Source: Planctomycetota bacterium | GTDB lineage: Bacteria; Planctomycetota; UBA1135; GCA-002686595 | Assembly (NCBI GenBank): GCA_028278425.1 | Contig: JANQEJ010000342.1 | Coordinates: 1 to 64,000, forward strand | Reading direction: 5' to 3' | Length of the DNA stretch: 64,000 bases | Program-made: the position numbers and the translations under genes | Notes under the pieces: model-generated | Told to the model about the DNA's origin: nothing | The model's input: only the letters and a program-made list of their open reading frames with translations | Database searches by the model: none | Part shown: positions 46,419-56,277 of the stretch, piece by piece | How positions within the stretch are numbered: the first letter of the stretch is position 1 | Layout of the letters: every line of letters starts with the position of its first letter

Positions 46419-47033
46419 TCACGCGGCCTCCCCTTCGGGGTTCTCCAGGTTCGCGACGATCTCGCGCAGGAGCTTGACGCCGCGCGCGTAGCGCTTGCGA
46501 ATCGCCTGCGGGCTGCGCCCGAGCAGCTCGGCCACCGCCTGCGTCGAGAGTCCCTCGTACGCGCGCAGGAACACGATCAGGCGCATGCTCTCGGGGACGC
46601 GATCGAGGGCGAGATGGAGCAGCTTGTTCAGCTCCCGGCGCTCGCAGGACGCGTCCGGCTCCGCGTCAAGGGCGGCGACGGTCGAGGCCGCATGCTGGTC
46701 GTCCCGCGACGTATCGAGCTCGCGCGAGCGGCGCGAGCGCCACCGCCACCAGTCCTTGATCTTGTTCGTGGCGATCGCGTAGAGCCACGGCTGGACTTCC
46801 CGCTCGACCCCGCGCCGCGGCAGCACGCGGTGAACCTGCAGGAACACGTCCTGCGCGAGGTCCTCGGCCGCGTGGGCGTCGCCCGTCATGCGGCGGGCAT
46901 AGCTCTCGATGCGGCCGAAGTAGGCCGCGTGAACCGTGGCGAAATCGTGCACTGGCGACGTCGGCTTCGTCGCGCGCGGCGCCTCGTGGCTTCCGGTGCC
47001 CGGGACTGCGCTCAGGTGACTGGGGAAGATCAT
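46419..47033 (-). CDS. ECF-type sigma-70 factor
   Basis: ESYARRMTGDAHAAEDLAQDVFLQVHRVLPRRGVEREVQPWLYAIATNKIKDWWR; LRAYEGLSTQAVAELLGRSPQAIRKRYARGVKLLRE; ATGA overlap with upstream kinase. Confidence 0.92.
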   Translation of the reverse strand: MIFPSHLSAVPGTGSHEAPRATKPTSPVHDFATVHAAYFGRIESYARRMTGDAHAAEDLAQDVFLQVHRVLPRRGVEREVQPWLYAIATNKIKDWWRWRSRRSRELDTSRDDQHAASTVAALDAEPDASCERRELNKLLHLALDRVPESMRLIVFLRAYEGLSTQAVAELLGRSPQAIRKRYARGVKLLREIVANLENPEGEAA

Positions 47034-48712
47034 GTTGGGGTGAATCGAAGCGGAGGAGGGGGGCAGGCGACGGACAGAACGGAGCGGATGTGCCCGTCGA
47101 GTTGGTCGATGCTGAAGGGTTTGGGAAGGAAGCTGACGCCGGTCGACGCGACCTCGGCCGCGCGGGGCGGGTGGTCGAAGGCGCCCGAGGTGAGCACGAC
47201 GCGCAGGCCGGGACAGGTCTGCACGAGGTGCTCGGTGAGCTCCTCTCCCGTCATTTCCGGAATGACGAGGTCGGAGAGAACGACGTCGAGCTCGGCGCGG
47301 TGGCGCCGGGCGAGCTCGAACGCGCTCCTGCCGTCGGCGGCGGAGAGCACGGTGTGGCCGCGCAGCTCGAGGCCCCTGCTCAGAACCTCGCGCAGCTCGG
47401 GTTGATCTTCGACGACGAGAACGGTGAACGCCCCCGGGGCGCTCCCGGCGTCGGGGTGGCGACGCTTCGGCGACGAGGCGCGGAGCGGGAGCACGACGTG
47501 GATCGTCGTGCCGCTCCCCACGCCGCTCTCGACGCGGATCGAGCCGTCGTGGCGGCGGACGATGCCGTAGACCGTCGAGAGGCCGAGGCCGGCGCCCTGG
47601 CCGGCGGGCTTGGTCGTAAAGAACGGCTCGAACATGCGCGCGCGCGTTCCCGCGTCGATGCCGACGCCGGTGTCCGCGACCGACAGGTGCAGGTAGGGGC
47701 CGGGCTCGAAGTCCGGCGTTCGCTGCCGCAAGCGCTGTTCGGAGGTGCGGATGGTCACCGTACCGCCGCAGGGCATCGCGTCGCTCGCGTTCGACGCGAG
47801 GTTCAGAAGGACCTGGTCGAGCTGGCGGGGGTGGATCCAAACGCCGCCGGAGCACCGCTCGGGAACGAACTCGACGCGCACGTCCTCGCTCACGAGTTGC
47901 TGCACCGCCCCGAGGAGCCCTTCGATCCGCGCGTTGGGATCGACGAGCTCGCAGGCGCCCGCGTGCTTCTTGCTGAAGGTCAGGAGGCGCTCGGTGATCT
48001 CCGCGGCGCGCCCCGCGGCCTCGAGCACCTGGGAGACCGCGCGGTGGGGCGGTCCGTTCTCCTCGAGGTTGCCCAACGCGATCTCGCCGTAACCGCGGAT
48101 GATCGTCAGGAGGTTGTTGAAGTCGTGCGCCACGCCGCCGGCGACGCGGCCGAGGGCCTCCATCTTCTGCGAGTGACGGAGGTCCTCGCCGAGCTCCGGG
48201 GTCTCGTGCTCGCCGCGGTCCGCCGGGTCGACCCGGCCGACGCGGCCGGCCGTGTCGACCCGGCGAGAGGGGGAGGGCTCGACGAGCGCGCCGGCGAGCC
48301 CGTGGCTCGCGCGGCGCTCACCGCGGCCGCGCTTGGCGCCCGCGACGTCCACCGAGACGCTAAGAATCCGTGTCACGGCGCCGGAGCCGTCGACCCCGAC
48401 CGGCACCAGCGTGCGGAGGCTCCAGCCGCCGCCCTCGCCCTCGCCGCGTTGGTCCTCGAACCCGACCGCGCGGCCGCTCGCCGCGCAACGCGCGAGACGT
48501 TGTTCGAGACGCTCCGCCGCCCCGCGGGGGAGGATCTCCCGCACGCTTCGTCCCGCGAGGGCCTCCCGCGGGGAGCCGAGCTCGGCCGCCTCGGCGCGGT
48601 TCACGGCGAAGACCCGGTAGTCCTCGCCGTCGACGTCGAAGAGGCAGACCGCAGCGTCGATGGCGTCGATCGTCCGCAGCGCGTCGGCGCGGTCTTGGCT
48701 CTGGAGCATCAA
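47030..48712 (-). CDS. PAS hybrid sensor histidine kinase with C-terminal receiver
   Basis: GGVAHDFNNLLTIIRGYGEIAL; GAGLGLSTVYGIVRRHDGS; REC VVLSDLVIPEMTGEEL. Confidence 0.92.
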   Translation of the reverse strand: MMLQSQDRADALRTIDAIDAAVCLFDVDGEDYRVFAVNRAEAAELGSPREALAGRSVREILPRGAAERLEQRLARCAASGRAVGFEDQRGEGEGGGWSLRTLVPVGVDGSGAVTRILSVSVDVAGAKRGRGERRASHGLAGALVEPSPSRRVDTAGRVGRVDPADRGEHETPELGEDLRHSQKMEALGRVAGGVAHDFNNLLTIIRGYGEIALGNLEENGPPHRAVSQVLEAAGRAAEITERLLTFSKKHAGACELVDPNARIEGLLGAVQQLVSEDVRVEFVPERCSGGVWIHPRQLDQVLLNLASNASDAMPCGGTVTIRTSEQRLRQRTPDFEPGPYLHLSVADTGVGIDAGTRARMFEPFFTTKPAGQGAGLGLSTVYGIVRRHDGSIRVESGVGSGTTIHVVLPLRASSPKRRHPDAGSAPGAFTVLVVEDQPELREVLSRGLELRGHTVLSAADGRSAFELARRHRAELDVVLSDLVIPEMTGEELTEHLVQTCPGLRVVLTSGAFDHPPRAAEVASTGVSFLPKPFSIDQLDGHIRSVLSVACPPPPLRFTPT

Positions 48713-48927
48713 GCGCCTGCAAAGACAACGCGCGTGCCAAGCGGCGCCGGCGGGGCGCGGCGCGACCGATCGCGGAGTCGCAACCCGGCCGGATCACGCC
48801 GTCCGGCGGGTTTTCGACGCCGCAACTTCCCGTTGTCGGAGGCGGGCCGCTGCCGTGTCCGCTCCCGCGACGGGTGCAACGCTTCTTGCCAGCGGACTCC
48901 CTAGGTTCGGGGCAAGTCCATCCGGCG

Positions 48928-48955
48928 AACGGGGTTAGGCGCTGACAACCCCGTT
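48928..48955 (-). terminator. Hairpin just downstream of NtrC-type regulator gene
   Basis: Perfect 9-bp arms aacggggtt / aaccccgtt, 10-nt loop; no T-tract. Confidence 0.5.
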
Positions 48956-48962
48956 GACCCTG

Positions 48963-50354
48963 TCAACTTTCGTGCACCCCTTCCGGACGGTCGAGGCGGT
49001 CCGCGTGGCGCGCGATCGTCGGGCGCGAGACCCCGAGCATCCGCGCCGCGGCGCTGCGGTTCCCCTCGGCGCGTCGCAGCGCCTCCGCGACCGCGGCCCG
49101 CTCGATCTCGCGGAGCGACGGCATCGGGGTGGGGAGGCGCAGCTCGCCGTCCGGCTCCTCGCGCGATTCGCGCGTCGCGCCCATGTGCTCGAGGAAGGGC
49201 TCGATCGACATCACGCCCCGCTCGTGGCGCGCGACGGCGTTGAACACCATCGCCTGGAGCTCGCGCACGTTGCCGGGGAAGTCGTAGTTCGCCAGGTAGG
49301 AGTAGAGCTCCGGCGGAACCGTCGGTCGCGGCCGGCCGAGGTCGTCGGCGGCGAGGCCGAGGAAGTGCTCCACGAGCAGCGGGAAGTCCCCGCGGCGCTC
49401 GCGCAGGGGCGGCACCCGCAGGTGGTAGGAGCGCAGGCGAAAGGCGAGGTCCGGACGCAGCTCGTTCGGGTCCTTGTGCGTGGCCGCGACGACGCGCGCG
49501 CGCAGCGGCTCGGTTTCGTCGGAGCCGAGCCGGTGATACTCGCGCTCCTGGAGCAGGCGCAGGAGCTTGACCTGCGACGCCTCGGCCAGGTCGCCGATCT
49601 CGTCGAGGAAGAGCGTGCCTTCCGCCGCCTGCTCGATCATGCCCTTGCGCGCCCGGTCGGCGCCGGTGAAGGCGCCCGGCACGTGGCCGAAGAGCGTGTC
49701 GGAGAACATCGCGTCGTCGAGGCCGGCGACGTTGACGGCGACGAACGGTCCGCTGCGCTCGCCCACGTCGTGCAGCGCCTTCGCGATCAGCTCCTTGCCC
49801 GCTCCGGTCTCGCCGACGATCAGGACGGGCTGCGAGCCGCGCGCGATGGCCTCGATGTAGCCGAAGACGCGCAGCATCGCCGGATCGGAGGTCAGGATGC
49901 CGGCGAAGGCCTCCGGGCGCCGCAGCTTCTCGTGGAAGAACTGCTCGCGCAGGCGGCTCGCCTCGTAGCGGAGCGCGCTCTCCTCCATGGCGCGTTCCAC
50001 GGCCGCGACGAGCTGCGACGGGTCCACCGGCTTCAGCAGGTAGTCCATCGCGCCGAGCTTCATGCAACGCACGACGGTGGGGACGTCGTAGTCCGCCGTG
50101 ATCACGATGACGGGCAGGTCCGGTTTGCGCTTGGAGACCTCGACGAGCACGGACTCGCCGTCCATCCGGGGCATGATCAGATCGAGCACCATCACGGCGA
50201 TCTCGTGCTCGCCGAGCAGCTCGAGCGCGTCGACGCCGTTGGTCGCGGTCAGGACCTCCTCGTGTCCCTTCGCGCGGAGGAGGCGCCGGGCGCTCTTGAG
50301 CGTCGCCTCTTCGTCGTCGACGACGAGAATCGCGGGCCGCCCTTCGCTCCCCAT
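48963..50354 (-). CDS. NtrC-type sigma-54-dependent response regulator
   Basis: Start MGSEGRPAILVVDDEEATL; VIVGETGAGKELIAKALH Walker A, GAFTGA loop, VNVAGLDDAMFSDTLFGH; Fis-like HTH C-term RSAAARMLGVSRPTIARH. Confidence 0.95.
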   Translation of the reverse strand: MGSEGRPAILVVDDEEATLKSARRLLRAKGHEEVLTATNGVDALELLGEHEIAVMVLDLIMPRMDGESVLVEVSKRKPDLPVIVITADYDVPTVVRCMKLGAMDYLLKPVDPSQLVAAVERAMEESALRYEASRLREQFFHEKLRRPEAFAGILTSDPAMLRVFGYIEAIARGSQPVLIVGETGAGKELIAKALHDVGERSGPFVAVNVAGLDDAMFSDTLFGHVPGAFTGADRARKGMIEQAAEGTLFLDEIGDLAEASQVKLLRLLQEREYHRLGSDETEPLRARVVAATHKDPNELRPDLAFRLRSYHLRVPPLRERRGDFPLLVEHFLGLAADDLGRPRPTVPPELYSYLANYDFPGNVRELQAMVFNAVARHERGVMSIEPFLEHMGATRESREEPDGELRLPTPMPSLREIERAAVAEALRRAEGNRSAAARMLGVSRPTIARHADRLDRPEGVHES

Positions 50355-52441
50355 CAAATGTCCTCCGTCCGGTCGGCGGGAAGCGCGACCCGGGCCGTGG
50401 TTCCGCGCCCGGGCGCGGACTCGTGCTCGAGCCGGCCGCCGTGCTCCTCCACGATACGCGCCGAGACCGCCAGGCCGAGGCCCGTTCCGCCCGTGTCGCG
50501 CTTCGTCGTGTAGAAGGGATCGCGGACGTGCGGGAGGTCCTCGGCCGCGATGCCGCGGCCTTCGTCGTACACCTCGAGCACGACCTCGGCGGCCGGCCGG
50601 TCGTGGTAGGTCGTCACGCGAATCGCCTGCGAGCGCGCGGTCAAGGCCTGGCAGGCGTTCAGGAGGAGGTTGATGACGACCTGCTCCAGTCGGTGGGCGT
50701 TGCCCGGCAGGACCGGTAGGTCCGGGGCGAGCTCGAGGTCGAAGCTCTCGGTCGCCTTCCGGATCGCGCTGCCGGTCAAGGTCAGCGAGGCGTCGACGAC
50801 CTCGTTGAGGGAGACGGGGCCGATCGCCGACGCGCTCTGGGAGCGGGTGAAGTTGTGCAGCTCGCCGACGATGCGCTTGATCCGCTCCGCACCGTCGCGC
50901 ACCTCGTCGAGCAGCTCGGGGATCTCGTCCTTGATCTCGTGGTAGGGGGTTCCCGCCAGGCGGAAGTCGCCGGCCCCCGGGGCGAGCTCGTCCAGCAGCC
51001 GCGTCGCGTCGCGCCACGCCTCGCCCAGGATCGGGAGGTTGAGCAGGATGTAGTGGTTCGGGTTGTTGACCTCGTGCGCGACGCCGGAGATCAGCGTCCC
51101 GAGCGCCGCCATCTTGTCGGCCTCGACGAGCTTCTGCCGCTGCCGCTCGAGCTCGGCCTCGGCTTTCTTGCGCGCCGTGATGTCGGTGACCGAGCCTCGC
51201 ACCACCCGTTGGCCGGCCGACGGGATGCGGACGAGCCGTATCTCGCAGGGAATCAGATCGCCCGCCGTGTTCTGGTGGATCCACTCGAAGACGGGCTTCT
51301 CGCCCTCGACCGCGGCGCGGATGCGATCCGCCGCCGCCTCTTCCGACCGGCGGCCCTCCGGCTGGAACGGCGGGCTGAAGTCCACGGGGCCGTTCCGGAG
51401 CAGCACCTCGCGGTCGCAACCATAGAGCCGGGTCGCGTTCTCGTTGCAGTCGACGAAGCGTCCGCTGTCGACGTCGAGGACGACGATCGCCTCCGCGGCG
51501 TTCTCGACCAGGGTCCGGTAACGCTCCTCGCTCTCGCGCAGAGCATCCTCGGTCTGCTTCTGCAGCGTCACGTCGCGGCCGACCGACTGCACCTCGACGA
51601 GCTTGCCGTCGGAGTCGAAGAAGGCGCGGTCCGTCCACGAGTGCCACGCGACCGCGCCGCCGGGGAGAAGTGCCCGGCACAGGCCGGTGGCCGCCGGCTG
51701 CTCGGGCGTCAGCTTGGCGAGGAGGCTCTTCGTGCGGTCCTCGCTCGACGTGCGGTACCACGTGCTTCCCGCGACTTCTCGATCGCGCGTCTCGCCCAAC
51801 GTCCGCCGGTAGGCGTCGTTGGCGAAGAGCCGCGTTCCGTTTGGCAGCCAGCGGACGATCATCTCCGTCTGGTCCTCGACGATCGTGCGGTAGCGTGCCT
51901 CGTTCTCCTGCAAGGCCTCTTCGGCCAGCTTGCGCTCCGTGACGTCGCGCGAGACGCCGCGGTAGCCGCGGAAAACCCCCTCCTCGTCGAAGAAGGGGGA
52001 GGCGTTCGTCTCGATCGTCACGCCGCGCCCGTCGCGCGCCTGGAGCCGTATCAACACCCCCACCACCGGACGGGGGTTCGCGAGGAGTCCCTCGAGAAGC
52101 TGCCGCTCTTCGGGAAGATCCTCCTCGAACGGGGCGATGGGCGCCTTCCGGCCGACCACCTCCTCCGGCGGGAGGCCCAGCCACTCGAGCGTGTGCGGGC
52201 TGCTGTAGGTGAAGACCCCGTTCTCGTCCGCCTCCCACACCCAATCGTTCATGTGGTCGAGGATGCCCTTCAGGCGCCCCTCGCTCGCGCGCAGCCGGTT
52301 CTCCAGATCGGTTCGCCGTTCGACCTCGGACGTCAACGCGGCCATCCGTCGCCGCGACGCCGCAAGGCGCCGGGCGGCGATGGCGTAGACGGTGCCTGCA
52401 CCGAGCAGGAACAGCGCGAGAGCGGTCGCCAGGTCGAGCAT
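50354..52441 (-). CDS. Multi-PAS sensor histidine kinase
   Basis: Three PAS/PAC blocks, SGVAHEVNNPNHYILLNLPIL H-box, GTGLGLAVSARIVEEHGG; TGATG overlap with NtrC-type gene. Confidence 0.94.
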   Translation of the reverse strand: MLDLATALALFLLGAGTVYAIAARRLAASRRRMAALTSEVERRTDLENRLRASEGRLKGILDHMNDWVWEADENGVFTYSSPHTLEWLGLPPEEVVGRKAPIAPFEEDLPEERQLLEGLLANPRPVVGVLIRLQARDGRGVTIETNASPFFDEEGVFRGYRGVSRDVTERKLAEEALQENEARYRTIVEDQTEMIVRWLPNGTRLFANDAYRRTLGETRDREVAGSTWYRTSSEDRTKSLLAKLTPEQPAATGLCRALLPGGAVAWHSWTDRAFFDSDGKLVEVQSVGRDVTLQKQTEDALRESEERYRTLVENAAEAIVVLDVDSGRFVDCNENATRLYGCDREVLLRNGPVDFSPPFQPEGRRSEEAAADRIRAAVEGEKPVFEWIHQNTAGDLIPCEIRLVRIPSAGQRVVRGSVTDITARKKAEAELERQRQKLVEADKMAALGTLISGVAHEVNNPNHYILLNLPILGEAWRDATRLLDELAPGAGDFRLAGTPYHEIKDEIPELLDEVRDGAERIKRIVGELHNFTRSQSASAIGPVSLNEVVDASLTLTGSAIRKATESFDLELAPDLPVLPGNAHRLEQVVINLLLNACQALTARSQAIRVTTYHDRPAAEVVLEVYDEGRGIAAEDLPHVRDPFYTTKRDTGGTGLGLAVSARIVEEHGGRLEHESAPGRGTTARVALPADRTEDI

Positions 52442-52547
52442 CGAATCGGAAACACCGCCGACGCTTGCGCCCGGCGGAGCCGGATCTTACGGGGTCCGTC
52501 AAGCCCGCCCGAGCGAGGGGCGGCTCTTTCCGCGGACTCGTGGCCGA

Positions 52548-54005
52548 CTAGGGAGTGATCCGCAGCGTGTTCGACGCCACGAACGTGGTCGCGGCGCCGT
52601 CGGTGCCCCACACCTGGATCCAGATCGGCACGCCGGAGGGCACGTCCTTCGGGTCGAAGGACGCCTGCGCGACGCCCACCTCGTTCGTCGCCAGCGGGAG
52701 GACGACGTCCGGGGTGGGCAGCGGTCCGCCGTCGTTCACCGGCGGCAGCGGCGCCAGGCTCGCCAGCAGGTAGACCAGGGAGAGCTCCGGAGCCAGGGAC
52801 AGCCCGAGGTAAGCCTTCGAGCCCGGGTTGAGGTCGCCGCACCCGCGCAGCACGGGGGTCAGGCCGGACGCGTCGGCCTTCCCGCCGCCGAGGTTCTGCC
52901 ACGGCGAGTCGATTCCGAGCGACTGCTCGAGCCAGTCGAGGGCGTCGTTGGCGAGCACGCCCCGGTCGAAGATCTCCGCGTCGTGGATGCCGAAGGCGAA
53001 CGGGACGGGGTCGGGACCCGTCAGCACGAGCCGCGTGTGCGGGTGGCGGAACTTCCACGCGAGCCCGTGCCACACCGAGTGCGGGTTGACGAGCACGTTC
53101 GCGACGTAGCTGCCGCCCACCGGCACATACTGCGTGGAGACCGTCGGCTCCTCGTAGGTCATGTACATCGGCAGGCTCGCGTTCAGCGCGGTGGCCTCGT
53201 ACTTGAGCGGCGAAGCGTGCACCTCCCACTTCGGCACCGTGTCCTTCAGGAGCGGCGCGGGCTGGTCGAACGGCGGGGGCGCCGACTTGTCGGGGAAGTG
53301 GTTCCCGCTCGGATGGGTGACGTCCTGCTTGTAGCCCGGGAACCACACCGCGGCTTCGTTGAAGATCGCCGCGTCGACGCGGGAGCTCTCGAGCTCCTGC
53401 CCGCTTCCCCCCGGGAAGGTCAGCGGACCGCGCTCCGGTCCGAGGGCGGCCCACATCCCGACCACGGCGCCGCCGCTCCCGCCGAAGATGGAGATGCGGT
53501 CGCCGTCGAGATCCATCGCGGCCGCGTTGTGGCGGACGTGCTGCACCAGCATGACCGCGTCCTTCTCCGCCATCGGCATCGTCGGGTCGGAGTACGGCGG
53601 GACGCCCGCCCATCCGGGCGGCGCCATCCCCGGTGGGTGGAAGATGCCGTTGCCGCGGATCGCCGGATCGATGGCCGAGATCGTGGCGGACGCGGCGACG
53701 ACCGCGAAGCCGGAGTCCAGGGCCTGGTACATCGGCCCATCGAGCGGGCCGAAGAGCTCGGGCAGCTTCGTCGAGTTCAGCCCCCCGTTGTAGATCACGA
53801 TCAGAACCGGATAGCCGCCGGGCGGGGGATCGCAGCTCGGCAGGAACAGGTTGAAGCGCTCGCCGGGATGGGCGACGACGGACGGGCCGGTGTAGTCGAC
53901 GCCCTGGTACGCGGGGTCCGGCGTGTACTGCGCCGCGATCGCCGGGGCCAGCGCGCAAACGGCGGCCGGTCCCCGGAGCCACCAGGACGTGAAGCGATGG
54001 AGCAT
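52548..54005 (-). CDS. Secreted alpha/beta-hydrolase-fold protein
   Basis: Signal peptide; DRISIFGGSGGAVVGMWAALGPERG nucleophile elbow; C-terminal extension. Confidence 0.75.
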   Translation of the reverse strand: MLHRFTSWWLRGPAAVCALAPAIAAQYTPDPAYQGVDYTGPSVVAHPGERFNLFLPSCDPPPGGYPVLIVIYNGGLNSTKLPELFGPLDGPMYQALDSGFAVVAASATISAIDPAIRGNGIFHPPGMAPPGWAGVPPYSDPTMPMAEKDAVMLVQHVRHNAAAMDLDGDRISIFGGSGGAVVGMWAALGPERGPLTFPGGSGQELESSRVDAAIFNEAAVWFPGYKQDVTHPSGNHFPDKSAPPPFDQPAPLLKDTVPKWEVHASPLKYEATALNASLPMYMTYEEPTVSTQYVPVGGSYVANVLVNPHSVWHGLAWKFRHPHTRLVLTGPDPVPFAFGIHDAEIFDRGVLANDALDWLEQSLGIDSPWQNLGGGKADASGLTPVLRGCGDLNPGSKAYLGLSLAPELSLVYLLASLAPLPPVNDGGPLPTPDVVLPLATNEVGVAQASFDPKDVPSGVPIWIQVWGTDGAATTFVASNTLRITP

Positions 54006-54060
54006 GACGACGAAGGCCCTAGGTGCGCGGATTGTACGGCGTCACGCCCGTTTTGCAGCG

Positions 54061-54951
54061 TCAGGTGGCCCTTGGATGCGCCTGTTCGTAGATCTTGCGC
54101 AAGCGTTCGATCGATACGTGCGTGTAGATCTGTGTCGTCACCAGGTTTGCGTGACCGAGCAGCTCCTGCACCGCGCGCAGGTCCGCGCCCCGGTCGAGCA
54201 GGTGCGTCGCGAAGCTGTGGCGCAGTGTGTGCGGCGTCGCGTGCCGCTGCAGCCCCGCGGCGAGGGCGTGGCGCTCGACGATCCGGCCGAGCGAGCGCGT
54301 CGTCAGCCGCCCGCCGCGCAGGTTGAGGAACACGGCGCGCTTCGCCTGGGCCCTCGGCGCGGGACGGCGGGGATCCCCTAGATAGTCGCGCACGGCGTCG
54401 CGCGCGTACTCGCCCAGCGGCGCGAGCCGCTCCTTGCGTCCTTTGCCGCGCACGCGCGCGACGCCGCGGCGCAGGTCGAGGTCGGACCGATCGAGGCCGA
54501 CGGTCTCCGCCGCGCGCGTCCCCGCCGAGTACATCAGCTCGAAGAGCGCCCGGTCGCGCATCCCGGCGTGCGTCGTCGCGTCCGGCGCGGCGAGCAGCGC
54601 CTCGACCTCGTCCGTCGAGAGGCATCCGGGAAGCGTGCGCGCCTGCCGGGCCTGGCGCAGCCCGACCGCCGGGTGGGCGCGGATCAGCCCGCGGTCGAGC
54701 AGGTGGTGGAAGAAGCTCCGCACGGCCGAGAGCGTGCGCTGGATCGAGGGCCGCGCCAGGCCACGCTCGTGAAGGCGCGCGAGGAAGCTCCGCAGGACCC
54801 GCGGCGTGACCTCCCCGGGCGCTTCGATCCCGCGCTCGTCGAGGAAGTCCAGGAGCTCGCCCAGGTCGCGCGCGTAGGCGCGCAGCGTGTGCGGCGAGGC
54901 CCCGCGGGTCGCCCGCCGCTCCTCGAGGAAGCGGTCGACGAGCTCCTGCAT
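54061..54951 (-). CDS. Tyrosine recombinase, XerC/XerD-like
   Basis: MQELVDRFLEERRATRGASPHTLRAYARDLGELLDFL; ELMYSAGTRAAETVGL; TPHTLRHSFATHLLDRGADLRAVQELLGHANLVTTQIYTHVS. Confidence 0.95.
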   Translation of the reverse strand: MQELVDRFLEERRATRGASPHTLRAYARDLGELLDFLDERGIEAPGEVTPRVLRSFLARLHERGLARPSIQRTLSAVRSFFHHLLDRGLIRAHPAVGLRQARQARTLPGCLSTDEVEALLAAPDATTHAGMRDRALFELMYSAGTRAAETVGLDRSDLDLRRGVARVRGKGRKERLAPLGEYARDAVRDYLGDPRRPAPRAQAKRAVFLNLRGGRLTTRSLGRIVERHALAAGLQRHATPHTLRHSFATHLLDRGADLRAVQELLGHANLVTTQIYTHVSIERLRKIYEQAHPRAT

Positions 54952-54956
54952 CCGGG

Positions 54957-55802
54957 CTAGCGCTCCCAGTAGGCGGTGCGCTCGAGGGAGCGGAGCTCGT
55001 AGACGGCGTCCGCGTCCTGGTAGCGCACGAGCGCGTGGAGCCACGGCGCGGTGCCGTCGGCCGCGAACCAGAGGTCGGCCACGCCGACGGCCGCGAGATG
55101 GTGGGCCTCGACCTCGCCGGCCGGCAGCGTCAGCGTCTGGCGGCCGACGTAGCGGACGACCGTCTCCGCGGGCTCGAAGGAGCGCTTGCGGGTGCTCTTC
55201 TGCGACGGCACGAGGCGCAGCGACACCGGCTCGAGCGGCGCGTCGAAGGGATAGTCGCGCAGGAGCAGAGGGAGCGCGTCGGCGAAGTGGACCGGGCCGT
55301 CGAGCTCGCCCTCGCGCAGGCCGGCGTCGGGGAAGTAGACCGACTCGAGCCAGCGCAGCCGGTCGCCCTCGCGCCAGAGCTGTTTGAAGCTCGCGCCGCA
55401 GTCCTCCTGCGTCGCGACGGTCAGCTTGAACGCGCCCAGGTCGCCGGTGCGCGTGAACGTGCAGGTGGAGAAGTCGTAGTCGTAGTTCTCCGTGGGAACG
55501 CGCTCGGACCAGTGGTGCTTGAACACCTCGACCCCGGCGTCGTTCGCCGACTTGGTCGTCGTCGCCGGGTCCATGTGCTGCTTGTTCGTGTACGCCGTCG
55601 CGACGTACTCGCGTTCGAGCCCGTAGATCCGCCGCTTCGCGTCGTAGACGGCCTTCTCGGCCTTGCCGTCGTACCACGCGGCGTCGGTGCGCCAGCCCTC
55701 TTGCGCGAGCTCCCACGGGGGGAGTCGCTCCTCTGCTCCCGTCACCGCCCAGCAGGCGAGGGCGAGGGCGGCGAGCGCGATGACGGCGATCGGAACCTTC
55801 AC
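54957..55802 (-). CDS. Secreted protein, DUF3108-like
   Basis: Signal peptide MKVPIAVIALAALALACWAVTGA; TLTLPAGEVEAHHLAAVGVADLWFAADGTAPWLHALVRYQ. Confidence 0.6.
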   Translation of the reverse strand: MKVPIAVIALAALALACWAVTGAEERLPPWELAQEGWRTDAAWYDGKAEKAVYDAKRRIYGLEREYVATAYTNKQHMDPATTTKSANDAGVEVFKHHWSERVPTENYDYDFSTCTFTRTGDLGAFKLTVATQEDCGASFKQLWREGDRLRWLESVYFPDAGLREGELDGPVHFADALPLLLRDYPFDAPLEPVSLRLVPSQKSTRKRSFEPAETVVRYVGRQTLTLPAGEVEAHHLAAVGVADLWFAADGTAPWLHALVRYQDADAVYELRSLERTAYWER

Positions 55803-55832
55803 GGGGACCCGCGCGCGGCGGGTCCCATCAGC

Positions 55833-56234
55833 CTAACGCCGTCCGACGCGCGAGTCGGCAGGCTTCTCGGCGGTCTTCGCCGCGGGCTTCGGCAGCCCGG
55901 CCTTCTGCGCGTTCATGTACGCGCGGAAGCCGGCGAGGAGCGTCTCGCGCGAAGCGAAGTTGATCCCGGCGGTGAAGCCCTGCTTCTCCGCCTGGTCGAA
56001 GGTGGTGAGCATGCTCTCGGCCGCCTTCGCCTGGGCGTTCAGGTAGCGCGTGGTGTCCTCGAGCAACTGGGTCCGCGCGGCCATGTCGCGGTTCAGCGTG
56101 GCCACCTGCTGTTCGAGCGCGGCCACGCGCTTCTCCAGGTCGGACTGAGGCGTCGCGGGCGGCGTGTCGTCCTGGGCGAGCCCGAACCCGGCCGCCGCGG
56201 CGACCACGAAGGCGATCGGCAGAAGATTCTTCAT
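55833..56234 (-). CDS. Small secreted coiled-coil protein
   Basis: Signal peptide MKNLLPIAFVVAAAAGFGLAQ; SDLEKRVAALEQQVATLNRDMAARTQLLED. Confidence 0.65.
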   Translation of the reverse strand: MKNLLPIAFVVAAAAGFGLAQDDTPPATPQSDLEKRVAALEQQVATLNRDMAARTQLLEDTTRYLNAQAKAAESMLTTFDQAEKQGFTAGINFASRETLLAGFRAYMNAQKAGLPKPAAKTAEKPADSRVGRR

Positions 56235-56277
56235 GCCGCTACTATCGGCCCGACGCCGGCGCGGATGTAGGCGACGT

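Noticed and set aside
54061-54951. Integrase of an integrative element
   Set aside because: Sequence reads as a chromosomal XerC/XerD-type recombinase; no adjacent tRNA, att-like repeats or cargo genes seen
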